Source: Gorsachius magnificus (Eukaryota > Chordata > Aves > Pelecaniformes > Ardeidae). From it: DNA of 64,000 bases. Below are positions 15,301 through 27,800 of this stretch, one piece after another. The translations under genes were made by a program, and so were the position numbers. The stretch is from the NCBI GenBank assembly GCA_034008185.1, contig CM067081.1, positions 104,851,265-104,915,264 of the forward strand, written 5' to 3'. The notes under the pieces were generated by a model, which was given only the letters and a program-made list of their open reading frames with translations, made no database searches and was not told the origin of the DNA. Each line of letters opens with the position of its first letter. Position 1 is the first letter of the stretch.

Positions 15301-18300
15301 ATGACAAAAAAAGACTGTGTCATGTAAAAATCAAGGTTAAGCTGCATGGATGTAAAGTAAGTTTCTTTCCTATTCAAAATTATGTCCAAGGGAATTTTCC
15401 TACTCGATGTTCCTACCTTTCTAATGTATTTTGCTAACTCTTCCTGATCACAGTATGATGCATTCTTGATACATCTCAGTGTATCACTAAAAACATTAAA
15501 ATGAAAATTATTAAATGGAGTAAAACTCATCTATCCAAGCTAGGATTTTATTGCAAGTACTTTCATTGCTGCATAAGAAAGTATTAGGATGGAATTTACC
15601 AGTTTTCGGAATTTACCAGTTGTCAGTTTAACAGAATTCAGGGGTTTTTTGACTTCTTGTTCTTTTAATGGAGGTTATATTCTAATGATGTTTCCAAATT
15701 CTTATAGTTCTTCATATATATGATCTTTGAGGTTTTGTTGTGCCATGATTAGGAGAACCTGGAAATGGCAAAACCTAACAGGCGTCACCTCTCTTGTCCA
15801 CATTCTTAATGTGCATTTTTGCCTGTCATTCTCTACCTCATACATTCAGCCACTAAAATCTTTTTATAAAATGAAGGGAACACCCTAATGCCATGCGTGA
15901 GTTTTGAAACTATCAGGTAATAATAAAATTAATCACAAAAAATAAAAATCAAGGCAATTTATTTTAGGCACTTGCATGCAGCAAATTTCACAATTTGAAA
16001 TCTTTTACCCTACTCAGAAAACAACAAAGCTGTACATGTTCATACAAAAAATATAGGTGGTTGTTTTTTTTTTCCTCACATACTTTTCTTAAACAAGTTA
16101 TGGGTGGATCATGTGGGAATCAAAATAATGAAGGGTATTTTCCATGTAGAATTTTTGTTAGAACTGCCATATTTTTTTACTGAAGCAGGGCAGAATTTGG
16201 AGCATTTATTAACTGCAATTTAAAAGGTCTTCTGTGAGAATTTAAACATATGTTTTGAATGATGCATGCAGTTCCCTTCTCTTTATGTCCAACAAATAAA
16301 GCTATTTGGACAGCATCTGCTTCTCTTGCTGCTTTGAAGTCAATCAAGACTACTTTGCAAGAGCCTATTGAATATAAAACTCACAGCAAGAATGTGACTT
16401 AGCTCAGTAGATGGTGGCTGAGGAAGAAGATGGATAGAAGCTTATGTAAAATATCATTGTAGCTAGACTTTCTTTTTTGTGAGATGTTGAAATTGTGCAC
16501 TGGTAAATACTTTGAAAGAAGATATCACAAATAAACTTTAATTTTTGCTAAGCTTTTCTTTATTAGTGGCACTTAATGCACACCAAAAGAGAATTATTTG
16601 GAATTATAAAAATTCATTAAACTATTGACAAAGTAAATTTACTATACTGGGAATTAAGACAATCTGAAGGGAAAATATGTGTTTAATAATAATGAAAGAG
16701 TTAGTAAGGAATTATGGCTATATTTCATTGGTATGATTTTGTTTTTGCAAGAGATTTTCATCTGAAGGGATTTTTTTTCTTCCCTCTTATTTCTACATCT
16801 TTCAATTTTAATTTCTTTTAAAGATAAGGTACTGTATGGATATTAAAAGATAAAAAATATGGCTTGTTAAGGGGATAAAAATTGGGGTGGAAAATCATAA
16901 CAAGTTATTAAACTTCTTAATCATTAATACATGCAACACTGAAGATTGATATATGCTGTTGTTTTGAAATGTAGAATTATAACCACTCTGATTAGATGAT
17001 TACTGAATTCTAGTTCAGAGTAACTTCTGTAGATAAGGAACTGAAGAGTAGTGTTGGTTCTTTGAGCTAGGCCACCTTTAATGAGAGCAGTGATTAAAGT
17101 TAATTGTATATTTAGTGGTGTAATTGTGCATCATATTTTTAATTTTTATTTCATTCACACAACCAAACACGTAACTTGCAGTTATAGCCACTGAGGTTAA
17201 TAGGAAACTCATATTTCTTTTTTTTTTTTTTTTAACTTTGTTGGAAGTAAGACATTGGTCTTACTGATTCTATACCTTCCTATAGAACCGCTGCACAGAG
17301 TTTCATGTATGCATACAGATTTCTATTATTTGTGGGCTGCCACCAGTCAAGAATAGGCAAAGCAGATCTGACAGCATTTTACTGAGCTGATATATAGTTT
17401 AAAGAAAGATCACAAATGAAAAGTCGCCTTCACAGCGGCCACTAGAACCAAAATTTCCATGACTGTAAAGAAAGCGGTAAAAGATATATGGAGATTGAAT
17501 TCTTCATGCTGTTCCATTCTTGCTCTGAAATCGTTAAAGAGCTTTAAATAGTAAGAAGTCTAGCTAGCAAAGAATTGCAGAGGTATCCAGTGTCAGCCTA
17601 ATAGGATCTGATCAGCCCTGGCAGGCACTCAGAGCTCCCTGGTGGAATCTGGAAAAACGAGCCTGTGAAGACTGAGAATAGCAATCATCATTCCCCTTTA
17701 TCAAAACCTAGCTCTTTCATCATCCTCTCCTCGCTTCATGCTTACAGTTTTGGATATGCAGCTAAAAACTATACCTAACATGGCTTTGGATTCAGAGTGG
17801 CATGAGAGAATGCATATTTGGGGGAACAAGTCAATCAGTCTATAGGAAGTTTTGACTGTAGCTATGCTGGGGTAACAAAGTAGGAGATGAGGAATGTCCA
17901 GAAAAATCCCTTGGGAAAAGTGTCTGATGGAAAAAACAAAGCAGCTCTGTCCTCAGGTGTTTAGCAGTGGAACTTGAGTTGGTCTTTGCATGCCAAAAAA
18001 AGAAAAGTGTTCTATTCATTCCATGCACTCTACTGAAAAGTTAAACCAAATACATTATTCTAGCTTATAAATTACTAGCTTTATTTTGGCGTATGTTTAA
18101 TCATTTAGGAAAACGTCCTATTCAAGAAAGCCTGTAAGTACCTACTTAAAACAAAGTAGATGTTTAAGGACCTCCTTGAATAAGGGCCAGAGTGCTTAAA
18201 ATTAGGAGGTGCACATCTTTTTAGTGTAAAAACAAAGCAAAACAAAACAAATGCTATCTAAAAATTGAAGCAGAGCTTCCTTTATTAATACTAAGTGATA

Positions 18301-19689
18301 ATGAGCTCTACAGCCATGAAGACTCCAGAAGAGCAACTATTTCCCCTGAGAAATGCAAAGAGCTTTTCTGAAGTTTATAAATGTTTAATTTTTAAAATAT
18401 AATAAACCAATATGCCCTTACTCTGTGTAATCATGTTTACAATAGATATGAGAGTATACGAGGCCTACGTGTATGCTAGTGTTGCTCTGATTGGTTTTCT
18501 GGAAACTTTTCAAAAAATAACTCCTGGAGGGGCTGAAGTATTGAAGCACGTCCTTACACTATGTCCTTTATTTGCCAGTAGCTAAAAGGATAAAATTTTG
18601 GAAATATCTGATGGACAGAGATCTTGCTTGTTTTGCTCTTGTGTTTATGTTTTTATGCCTCTGCTGAGCTTGTTACTGAGAGAGAAAAGAAAATGAGATA
18701 GACATTGGGTTAGCTAGGAAACTGGCGTTTTGGTGCTGGATTTAGAATAGAGACTTTGTGAGGGAACTATATATAGGAGAGGATTTTGCTTGGGTATAGG
18801 AGAGGCATGTCCTGTCAAAACCAGCCCTAATATTCTACAGAGTTCATATTTGAGGTCCTTATTGGAAAACCTCTAATTATCTAGCCTTGATAGCGATATG
18901 GAATGTTTTTCTCTCTGTAGAAAACAATCTGAGTTAACAACTATTTATACTGAGAAGCAGAAGCACCTAAGTGCAATAATAAATTCTGGAAAGGCATGAC
19001 TTAAACTTCAGCATCTATATAATTAAAATGCCTCCTATATAGACTACAGAAACTGTACTGACTGATGAGAACTCTGATTCACCACTATTTATTTTAGTCA
19101 TGTGAAAACTCCCACTGAGAAAAGGGGAATTTTGTTGGAGGTGTATGAGCAGGGTGCCTATAAACTCAGAACAGAGTAAAACTCCAGGAAGCAATAGAAA
19201 AATATTTCAAACAATTGTTGTCCACCATTAATAAGAGAAGTGAAAGCGGTTGAGTTCTTTTTAGATATAAATCATCAAAAGAAAGAAGGAAATTCTTTAA
19301 ACACAGTTATTAAAGGAAAATGATAAATATTCATCACTGTAGCCAAGACTGATCATCAGTGAATTATTCAGCTTCTCCAGACTACACCCTATTTTTCTAT
19401 AGATAAAAGCATATTTTGCCTACACTTGCAAGTTGAGAATTGAATATCAGGATTCTGATGAAGAAAAGGATAAGAATGTATATGTACTAAATTAAGACTC
19501 TTTTTGTGATTCTCCCTTTGAGCATCAGTGATCCAGTCAAGACCGTTGGTTCCACAGGTATACAAAGAATAGCAATAACCATATCAAAACCAGGAATTGC
19601 TGTCAACAGAACTATTTTCATGGTGAAAATAATTATGTTTCTCCCAGTGCAGAGCTTTTGGTAGACTACAGTAAAATGTCATGTACAGT
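3371..19689. other. 16 kb without a recognisable gene
   Basis: No exon or gene can be supported in this long AT-rich interval. It holds a (TTG)n microsatellite at 7784-7801, A- and T-rich homopolymer runs (for example 7361-7380, 10158-10171, 17217-17234), a GC-richer patch around 6300-6400, an unexplained GC-richer block at 14650-14985 and a short tandem duplication at 15591-15621. Frames of up to 116 codons (9174-9515 on plus, 8355-8705 on minus) have no motif I recognise. Their scatter over all frames and strands is what chance would give. Confidence 0.6.
7784..7801. repeat. (TTG)6 microsatellite
   Basis: Six uninterrupted TTG units follow a T-rich, TATATA-containing segment. This is an ordinary trinucleotide simple repeat with no coding context. 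It may vary in length between individuals. Confidence 0.9.
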
Positions 19690-20191
19690 ATGACTCATCT
19701 GGAGTGCTGTGTTCAGTTGTAGGCTCCCCAGGACAATAAAAACATGGACTTAATGGAGCTAACCTAGCAAAGAGCCACAAAGATGATTAAGAGAGTGGAG
19801 CATCTTTCTTAAGAGGAGAAGCTGCGAGAGCTGCAAGTGTTCAGCCTGGAGCAGAGAAGGCTCAGGGGGATATTGTGCATGTGGTAGGGAATGCAGATGA
19901 GGGAGTCAGAGTTCTCAGTAGAGCCAGAGACAGGACATGAGGCAATGGATACAAATTAAAGCACATAAAATTCCCTCTGAACACAAAAAAGCACCTTTTT
20001 ACTATGAGGGTGGACAATCACTGGAAGAGGTTGCCCAGAGAGATAGTAGAGCTTCCATTCATGGAGATATTCAAACCCAAATTCAACACGGCCCTGGGCA
20101 ACCTGCTCTGGCTGACACTGCTTGAGCAGGGTAGTGGGACAAGATGACCTGCAGAGGTGCCTTTCAACCTCAACCATTCTGTGATTCTATG
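19690..20191 (+). mobile_element. CR1 LINE fragment, ~0.5 kb 3' end
   Basis: This is a 5'-truncated CR1 copy in plus orientation. It begins near the end of the ORF2-derived region (CTGGAGTGCTGTGTTCAGTT, about 19699). It passes through the family blocks GTTCAGCCTGGAGCAGAGAAGGCTCAGG (about 19840) and CACTGGAAGAGGTTGCCCAGAGA (about 20020), and reaches GGGACAAGATGACCTGCAGAGG (about 20132). It ends in two 8-bp tail units, ATTCTGTG then ATTCTATG (20176-20191). Many substitutions and small gaps make it an old, inactive copy. Small open frames on both strands across 19937-20251 are shadows of this repeat. Confidence 0.96.
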
Positions 20192-23100
20192 AAAGAAAGG
20201 AATAAAAACTGAAAAGCCTTCAAAAGAGGCCAACATGTTTACTAATACCAATTCAACACCAATTAAAAAGGAAATGGATAATAGGCATAAACCAAAACTG
20301 AATTATCCACATGTAATCTGCGTCAAGATTTTTAACAGCATGTGCCTGAACTAGTACCCTGATGTTTCAGAAAGGCTGTGTCATCTAGATTTCAATAAAA
20401 GTTGCTGTGCATCCAAGGACATGTAATACAAATATCTATTAATATGAATGCAAAGCTGTGATTGAAACAGTGAAGTTTTGATTTTGTTTGAAGACACTAT
20501 GAATCAGTCAATAAATTCTTTCAGTATTCAATTGTCCAATTCAATTGCTATTAAATCTTCACATTTAGTTTTTTGCTTTTATGGTTATATTGATTTGTCC
20601 ATTGAGGGGAATCAGTGTGGAGATCAGTTTAGCCATAAAAATAGCAGACTGGAAATCATAAATAACTACAATTGAACTTTGAACCTGTACGGAAGTTGGA
20701 AAGAAAAAGGAATAAAATAGACTTAAAATTTAGTCAGAATTCATGTATACTAAAGGTACAAACTGACAAGTGTGTTATATCCATAAATTTAGATATACAA
20801 AAGTCAAACTTTGTATGGATGACAATAGGGAAAACCTTTAAGACAGCAACATTAACACTGCATTTTCTTTACAAAAGTAATTGCTGCTATCAGCTCCCAA
20901 GTCTGTGTCTGGCCCACAGCAGTCTATTCAACAATACAAGAAACATGAAAAAGTGCCATCTCTGCATTTTCCATCACTTCATAGCTTGCAGCCAGTAGTA
21001 ATAAGTCACAGCTACAGCAGAAACCAAAATAATAGTCCATACAGTTGGATATAATAGCAGTGATGGAACCGTAAGGGCATCTAAATTCAGACATAAGTGG
21101 GAGGGGACCAAAACAGAGCATTGCAGTTCTGTAGCCCAGCAAACTAGCTCTCAACTGTAAATTGGCGAGACACAAGTCTTAACTATGGCAATAAAAAGAT
21201 TATTGGTTTATGAATGTGGTTCCTGAATCCATCTGGTTTGAGATAGAATTTTTGGCCATAAGACGTGCATTGTACTTTCCAGTTTTCACCTTATAAATGT
21301 TTGTCCACAGAATTCTTGGAAGAGGTTCCTGGATTCATATAATATTATATAAATGGCCATTTTATATAAGCCCTTATTTTTTAAATTCAAGTGAGATGAA
21401 TAACAAATGTTCTGTCCATGTTTACAAGCTATCTAACAGCAATAGTTTAAGTAAATTATTGCTTAGCATAAGTAATATTATACTAGGAAGACAGCAGGAA
21501 TAATGAAAAATGCAATTAAGAAAGACCTATTAAAATTAACTGGTTAAACACTCCAGAACTGGTTGTGGTATCATAAAAAAAGCCAATGCTATTTTAAATA
21601 ATTTAGAGGAGTCTTTCATCCCAACAAAACTATCCCCAGAAACAGCAGAATCAATAATCCACCAGAAGACTCACAGGCTGTTACAATTGTGAAACGAGGT
21701 ACTAGAGCACCAGAAGTGTTAGAGAAACTCAACTTTGAATGATATGAAGTAAAATTGCACAACTGTCTTGTACTGATATGACTAAATTTTGAGCAGTGAA
21801 GAAACTTGGATAATAAATTCTAAGATACTGAAATACAATGTACACTGATAGAAATAAGGTAGAACATCTGATAAGGATGCTAGAGGATTATTCAAGTAAT
21901 AAACTATAAGATTTAACTGTAACTGTGACACTCTCACCTTATAAAGCAGTTATCATTACCAAGATGTGATAACCATGACGTTATTCACTAGCTGTTAAAT
22001 ACAGTCAGCATCCTCTGAAATCCATAGGAATTTTATTCTCAATTTAAATAAATGTTTTTCTTCTGTGTGGGGGACAAGGGAGAGAGGGACTCTCAGAGCA
22101 CATATCTTCTGAGACTGGAAAAGGTAGCACTAGTAAAACCAGGGGGGTGGAAATTGAGAGGGGAAATTAAGAAAAATGTCTTCCTCTCCCTTCTTCTTTA
22201 GCTGATCTCTCTATAGAAACCACTTTGTCTCATTCATAAAACTATATACTGTGCTCTGTGTTTGAGCAAGACTTCTTTTTGCATAGTTTTAGGAAACAAA
22301 TGACTCGTGTTTGAGTTTATGCATTATGTATCCTTGTGATTAATGTTAGTCTTGTCATGAAGGGAGTGATTTGCATGCATATCTGTATCTGCTGAACTGT
22401 CTGGCACCAATTCCCTTTGAACAAATAAAGTGTTAAGTGGCCTCGTTGGTCCTTCACATTGAATCCACATTTTTCAGTCTTTTAAAATTTATGGAAATAT
22501 CCACATTTAAAATTTCTTCAAGTTGTCTTTGCTGTTCAGAAGTAAACCCTACATGCCTGGCAAATTTGGCAGATCTGTCTATTAGCTAATTAAAACTCAG
22601 CATGGCTGCTACATAGCTATTATGCACAATTTTAAAAAAGTGTACTCTATCACCTCTCCTGAGATACTGAATTATAATCTGAAATTACTAAAATTCAAAG
22701 CTAAAGCTATCAGTAAAGATAGAAGGCTTTAGGATTAAAGCATTTCATTGGGATGTAGTGATCCCGATGGGTAGGCATGGTTCTAGCACTGCTCCTTAGC
22801 AGTTTCAATAGCAATTTACCGTGAAACTGTAGCATATACTGGGACTTGCTTAGGCATTTTCCCTGTTATAAGTGGAATTAGGATTGTAAACACTAAATCC
22901 TGAGATGTACGGGCTCTATAAATTCTTGTACAAAGGAATTTCCTAAATTAGGTCTTTCCTAAATTCCTAACTTGTTAAAGAAGCAACCAAACTTCAAATA
23001 CAGTATCTTATGTGATCCCAAAGCTGACCGAAGTTTATCTTTCTGTTCTGCAAGTCCACTCATAGGAGTAGGTATTGCATAGTGGTGTGCTTTTACACAG

Positions 23101-24260
23101 CTCCCTATATAAATGCAGTTGATAGCACATTTATATTATCCCATTAATTCATCCTCTTGATGCCAATTCAGATTTCCTTAGAGAGAGAGATCCAGATCTC
23201 CAAAGCCAGGACATTACTGTTCGGTTAAGCAAAAAAAACCCTTTAATGTTCGATGTGGTCTCTCTAACTCACTATAAATTGTCTGAAAGTTTGGGAATGC
23301 TGAATAGTCTGTTGCACGTTTTTATTGGCATCTGTCATTAACTTTTGTCTTTTGTAGAGCTGAGATAATCTGAGAGATATTATACTTTGCTAAACCTGCA
23401 TTTTTCTTTTCCATTATATGAAAGTAGGACATCTGGTATGTGCTGGGACAATATTTCAAACATCATCTCCTGCTGAGCTGTGCACAATAATTAATTACAT
23501 GTCAAGAGATGAACAAAGTATTTCTTCAGTTGTTATTGTTACTTGCCTTAGCTGTACTAAACCAAATATCGTTGCTGCCATACCGAGGACAGTGGTCTAA
23601 ATAGCCTGTGTTCTGATTCCCATTGTATATTAGGATAATCAAACAAAAAAAAAGTAATTTTCAAAAGCACACTTCTTGACATTTTTTGCTAGTATTGTCT
23701 CATTTCATTTGTTTATAGTGACCTTAGTGTCTGTGCATATTATAAACTTCTACACAGCATATCGGCTGTTCCACTGAAGGGAAGGAAGGAAGGCCCATTG
23801 ACGATAGTGCCAGTAAAGGACTCAGGAGATCTATGTTCAATAACCTTCTCCATCAGTTTCCTTCCTGTATAGTCTTGGCAAGTCTGTTCAATTTACAAGG
23901 CTAATTCAGTGCTGAAATGCTTTCTGATAATCTGGCTTTTAGATTATCAAATTCCCATCTGTTATATGAAAATAATAATACTGGATTTACAGTCCTGGGG
24001 ATATTTGAACTAAATATGAAATTGCAGAAGGCAATAAAGAAGTTCTTAGGTGGCTACTCAGACCTCAGCTTCATATAATTTATTCCATTCCATCTTTTCT
24101 GAAATGGAAAGAGCTAATCTCTTTGAGCCTTCAGAAAGGGTTACCTGCATGTGTCCAGCCTAAGCCATGTCCAGGAGTCATTTGGGAGAGTGCTAGCTGC
24201 CATAGGCCAAAAGCCAGTGACTGGCCTTGTAGTTTAAGCACATGATCGCATTAGCAGTTC
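20192..24260. other. Gene-free stretch before the solo LTR
   Basis: I see nothing here that supports a gene, RNA gene or named repeat. The sequence is AT-rich with scattered short open frames. The longest, 108 codons on plus at 20672-20998, has no recognisable domain. A purine-rich patch lies around 22068-22170 and a short GGAA run at about 23781-23796. Confidence 0.6.
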
Positions 24261-24265
24261 CTAGG
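24261..24265. repeat. Target-site duplication, left copy (CTAGG)
   Basis: CTAGG directly precedes the TGTCGTGG edge of the LTR and is repeated directly after its CCAGGACA edge. A 5-bp duplication is the footprint of retroviral-type integration. Confidence 0.85.
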
Positions 24266-24831
24266 TGTCGTGGTTTAACCCGTCTGGCAACGAAGCACCA
24301 CGCAGCCGCTTGCTCACTCCCCCCCTCCCTCAGTGGGATGGGTGAGAGAATCGGAGGAAAGAAAAAAAAAGTAAGACCTGTGGGTTGAGATAGAGACAGT
24401 TTAATAAGAGAAGAATAACAATAGTAATAATAATAATGGTAAGAGAATATACAGAATATATAAAACAAGTGATGCACAACGCAATTGCTCACCACCCGCT
24501 GACCGATGCCCAGCCCGTCCCGAGCAGTCATCACTCCCCCCCGAGCCGCGATCACTCTCCCTGCGACTGACCGACTAACCCCCCCGAGCATGATGTTATA
24601 TGGTATGGAATAGCTCTTTGGTCAGTTTGGGTTAGCTGTCCTAGCTGTGCTGTACTCCCAGCTTGTTATACACCTGGCTGAGCAGGAGAAGCTCAAAAAG
24701 TCCTTGAGTAGTCTGAGCACTACTTGGAAACAACTAAAAACATCATGTTTATAAATTCTTCTGGTCTAAATCCAAAACCTATGCTAGCTACTGTGAAGAA
24801 AATTAACTCTATCCCAGCCGAAACCAGGACA
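24266..24831 (-). mobile_element. Solo LTR of an endogenous retrovirus family common in birds
   Basis: This 566-bp element is bounded by TG and CA and flanked by 5-bp CTAGG direct repeats, so both edges are well defined. Read on the minus strand it starts TGTCCTGGTTTCGGCTGGGA, goes on through GAGTTAATTTTCTTC, and ends in GGGTTAAACCACGACA. I know these hallmarks from a widespread avian LTR family. The minus-strand sense also contains a T/A-rich stretch with (TTA)n and a TATTAAA-like polyadenylation context before CTGTCTCTATCTCAACCCAC, near plus positions 24375-24406. No gag, pol or env sequence adjoins it, so it is a solo LTR left by recombination between two LTRs. The 5-bp duplication fits an ERVL-type integrase better than the 6 bp typical of ERVK types; this class is inferred. 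The 132-codon minus frame at 24193-24591 lies mostly inside it and is not a gene. Confidence 0.93.
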
Positions 24832-24836
24832 CTAGG
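24832..24836. repeat. Target-site duplication, right copy (CTAGG)
   Basis: This is an exact match to 24261-24265, immediately after the CA end of the LTR. An identical pair suggests the insertion is not extremely old, though five bases carry little dating information. Confidence 0.85.
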
Positions 24837-27800
24837 AATATGCCCTGACATGGTTTAATTTCCTAGTATACGTGCAGCCTTTCCCCACTCTGGGATTTTG
24901 CATGAATAAAGGATGTTGTACGTAGGTACAGCATAATGAGGACCGTTAGGGTTCAAAGGATGTTCCTTTTTCGGAGAAAGAATGACAGCTCCCTGGGAGA
25001 ATCTGCATGACCTTCACCAATTTTTAGAACCTCAACTTCTGTTAGGAGGTGTTGTCAATTCCAGCAAGTCCCAATGAGCTGTATCACTGCACATCTCAAA
25101 TTGCAAACCCTGGGCTCAAGGGCTACTCAACCATTTTCTTGGGAGCCGATCGAAAATCTTTAGTGTTTTCACTGATTTCCCCCTCCCTAGTTTTTTTGAA
25201 CCCTAGCCCTCCTACTTTCTTGCAGGATCATGCACAAAGGACATCATGGCAACGCTTATGACTAGGTGACTCTTCATCTAAGGTTACTGTTTACTCAGTT
25301 TTGCCTTGAAGCGTGTGAATGAAGGTCATCAATAAGAAAGTCAGCAGATTTCTGTGTGAACCGGATTCATATGGACTTACACAGCTGTAACCGCTACTGT
25401 GGATATTTCCATACTTAGCTCCACAGCGTAATTGCCTACAAAGTCTTTTAGGAAAAGGATGCTCAGCCAAAAGCTTTTAACAAGTGCCAGTTCTATTTTT
25501 ACAATTTGTGTCACGATCCCGTGTTTGAAAACCACATTTTTATTTTATGTGATTTACAACACAACCTGGAGGCAACTGCGCTGTTAAGTGCAATGTTTCA
25601 GCGAGGAGTACGAACACAAGCGGGACAGGCGGAGAAGGAAGGTAGAGCCTGTTCCTTCCCATAGCACCTGTTTGTGAGCTTAGCCTCGGTGAAAGCTAGT
25701 CTGTGCCAGACTGGGGGAGAGTCTGCTTCCTTTTCTTGGAGGAAATTGCTCTTTACTGTAGAGATATCTGGATGGGGTACTAAGTTACTTCATAAGGCTT
25801 TCAGAAATGGGCTGTCTTACTTTCCCGGCTGAAGTACTGACTCTTGTATAAGTCACCTGCAGATCCAACACAGTTGTTTCCTTCTCTCTCCCAGGTACAG
25901 GAATCGCTGGAGGCATGATGGTAAAAGAATCACAAAGCTGGCAACAATTTAGAAATGTTTTAATAAGGGAATTATTCATCAGCACAATGATTCATGCTCA
26001 CCAGTTTTCCAGAGGAGATGGTCACAGCATTTTTTTCCACTGGGAGGGGGGAGACAAGGGGCAGACAGGCAAAACCAATTCCCAAGGCTTGGCTCCACAC
26101 TCAAGAGAAATGGATGTGAATTTTCTCATCTTTCCTTCAATATTTTCTCAGCTCCTGGATGTGTGGGAGGAAAAGGAAGTTATTCAGAATCAATTATGAC
26201 TTTCCACTACGTTGCTGCATTTTAGATTACTGTTTGTCTTATGTCTACAGCCCATTGTCTCTTGTATGAACTGATTCCTACCTCCCTGCTCCGTTATCTC
26301 TCAATCGCAACAGTGTGAAAACAGTTTCAAGGCAACTGAAATTACCTGTAAAGAGACTACTCAGGTATGCTTTTCAGGCCTGTTTAAAAACCCTTTTAAA
26401 TGCAAAATTTCCAAAAATTAAAGTGGGCTTTCTTTTGGGCCTATGGTATCAAAACCATATTTGGGAAATCTGTGGGTATTAAGCTCTGATATCCATTCAG
26501 GAGCCATATGACTAATAAGAGCCAGCCTTACTCAGAAAATTTAGGAAAGAGCAGACGAGAACTGTGACCCTGCTTGGGAAGAGGAAAAATACCCACATAA
26601 TTTTTAAAATCCCAGTTTGAATTTAGTGTAGTTTCTTGGGCATCCTCCAGAAACAATGTCCTGATGGTTCCTCATATTTTTAAAGCTTTTAATCTTCTGA
26701 CGTTATTGATACAGAGGGAATTCCTCTGACCCCTAAACTCAGAACCTAACAAGAAAGATGCTATTAATAAAGTTAGCTTGTTAAAAGTATTCCATATTCT
26801 ATATAATTTCAAGCTCTTTACTTAAAGAAATAGGACTATTTTTTTTTTACAGAATGGAAAACTAAATGCTTATTAATCTTTTCCAGGTGTGTAAGAGCAA
26901 ATAAAAAGGCCACACTCTAATCTGTGTTCAACATTTAAGAAAGAATCTTACTGCAGATAAATGTATGCTCTGATGCTGACCATTAAACAATCCATTTTCA
27001 AGGTGTGTGGCCTTATTAAGTTTGGAAATTCATATACAGCTCACACATACGTGCCTCTGTTTCTAGTAGCGAGGGTATTTTGATATGTACCAAACACCAC
27101 AGCCTGGAACTGACATCATTCTTTGGCAGACATGTGAATATTTCGTATTGTAATTGCTGGCTTGCATGTCAGTACACTCCCGCTGTCTGTTAAACAGAAT
27201 GATATACTTATGCTCGGGGTGTTTTGCCAATCCTTTCTATTGGCTAAGCAAATGAAGGTTTTCTCACCAGCTAAAGGGCTTAGTTTATGCGTACAGTTTG
27301 CTTATGTGCAAGACAGAGGTGGCTAGGTCTCTGTGTTTAAGCTGGAACAATATCTCAAAAAGTTATATGAACAGTCACTTGAACATTATATTTTTACTTC
27401 CTCATTTAAGTGCTTTCAGTGAATATTCCCAGTGAAGTGTTTCTCAAGCTAGGGTCTACTGGGGGTCATAAACAGGGTCAAAAATACCCTCTACAGCTAT
27501 AACTCTTCCTCTATAGCTAAATTTGAGGGGGGCGTCCCAGACACATTCTATTGTAAAATAAGGCTATAAACATGGAAAAATGTTGACAATCATTGCTGTA
27601 GTGGACAAAGTTATTGGCAGAAATATTAAAACATTTTAATTTCAATATTTAGAATACATTCAGATAAAGTGAATTAATATTCCTACAAATTAAGAGAAAT
27701 CTCAACTTTATGCTAGAGTTTACTTTTTAATACAAAGAGCTGCAGCAGTACTCTGTAAAGAGGATGAAGAGTACTTGCATTTTGTGCTGATTGCAATGCA

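Noticed and set aside
19937..20251. Three overlapping small frames on both strands
   Set aside because: They are shadows of the CR1 3' end at 19690-20191.
24193..24591. 132-codon minus frame with a poly-Tyr stretch
   Set aside because: It is mostly a translation of the solo LTR, including its (TTA)n and poly(T) parts, and does not correspond to a retroviral or host protein.
24266..24831. Possible full endogenous retrovirus between the two LTRs at 24.3 kb and 40.3 kb
   Set aside because: The two LTRs belong to different families, the first has its own target duplication on both sides, and the 15 kb between them shows no gag, pol or env similarity.
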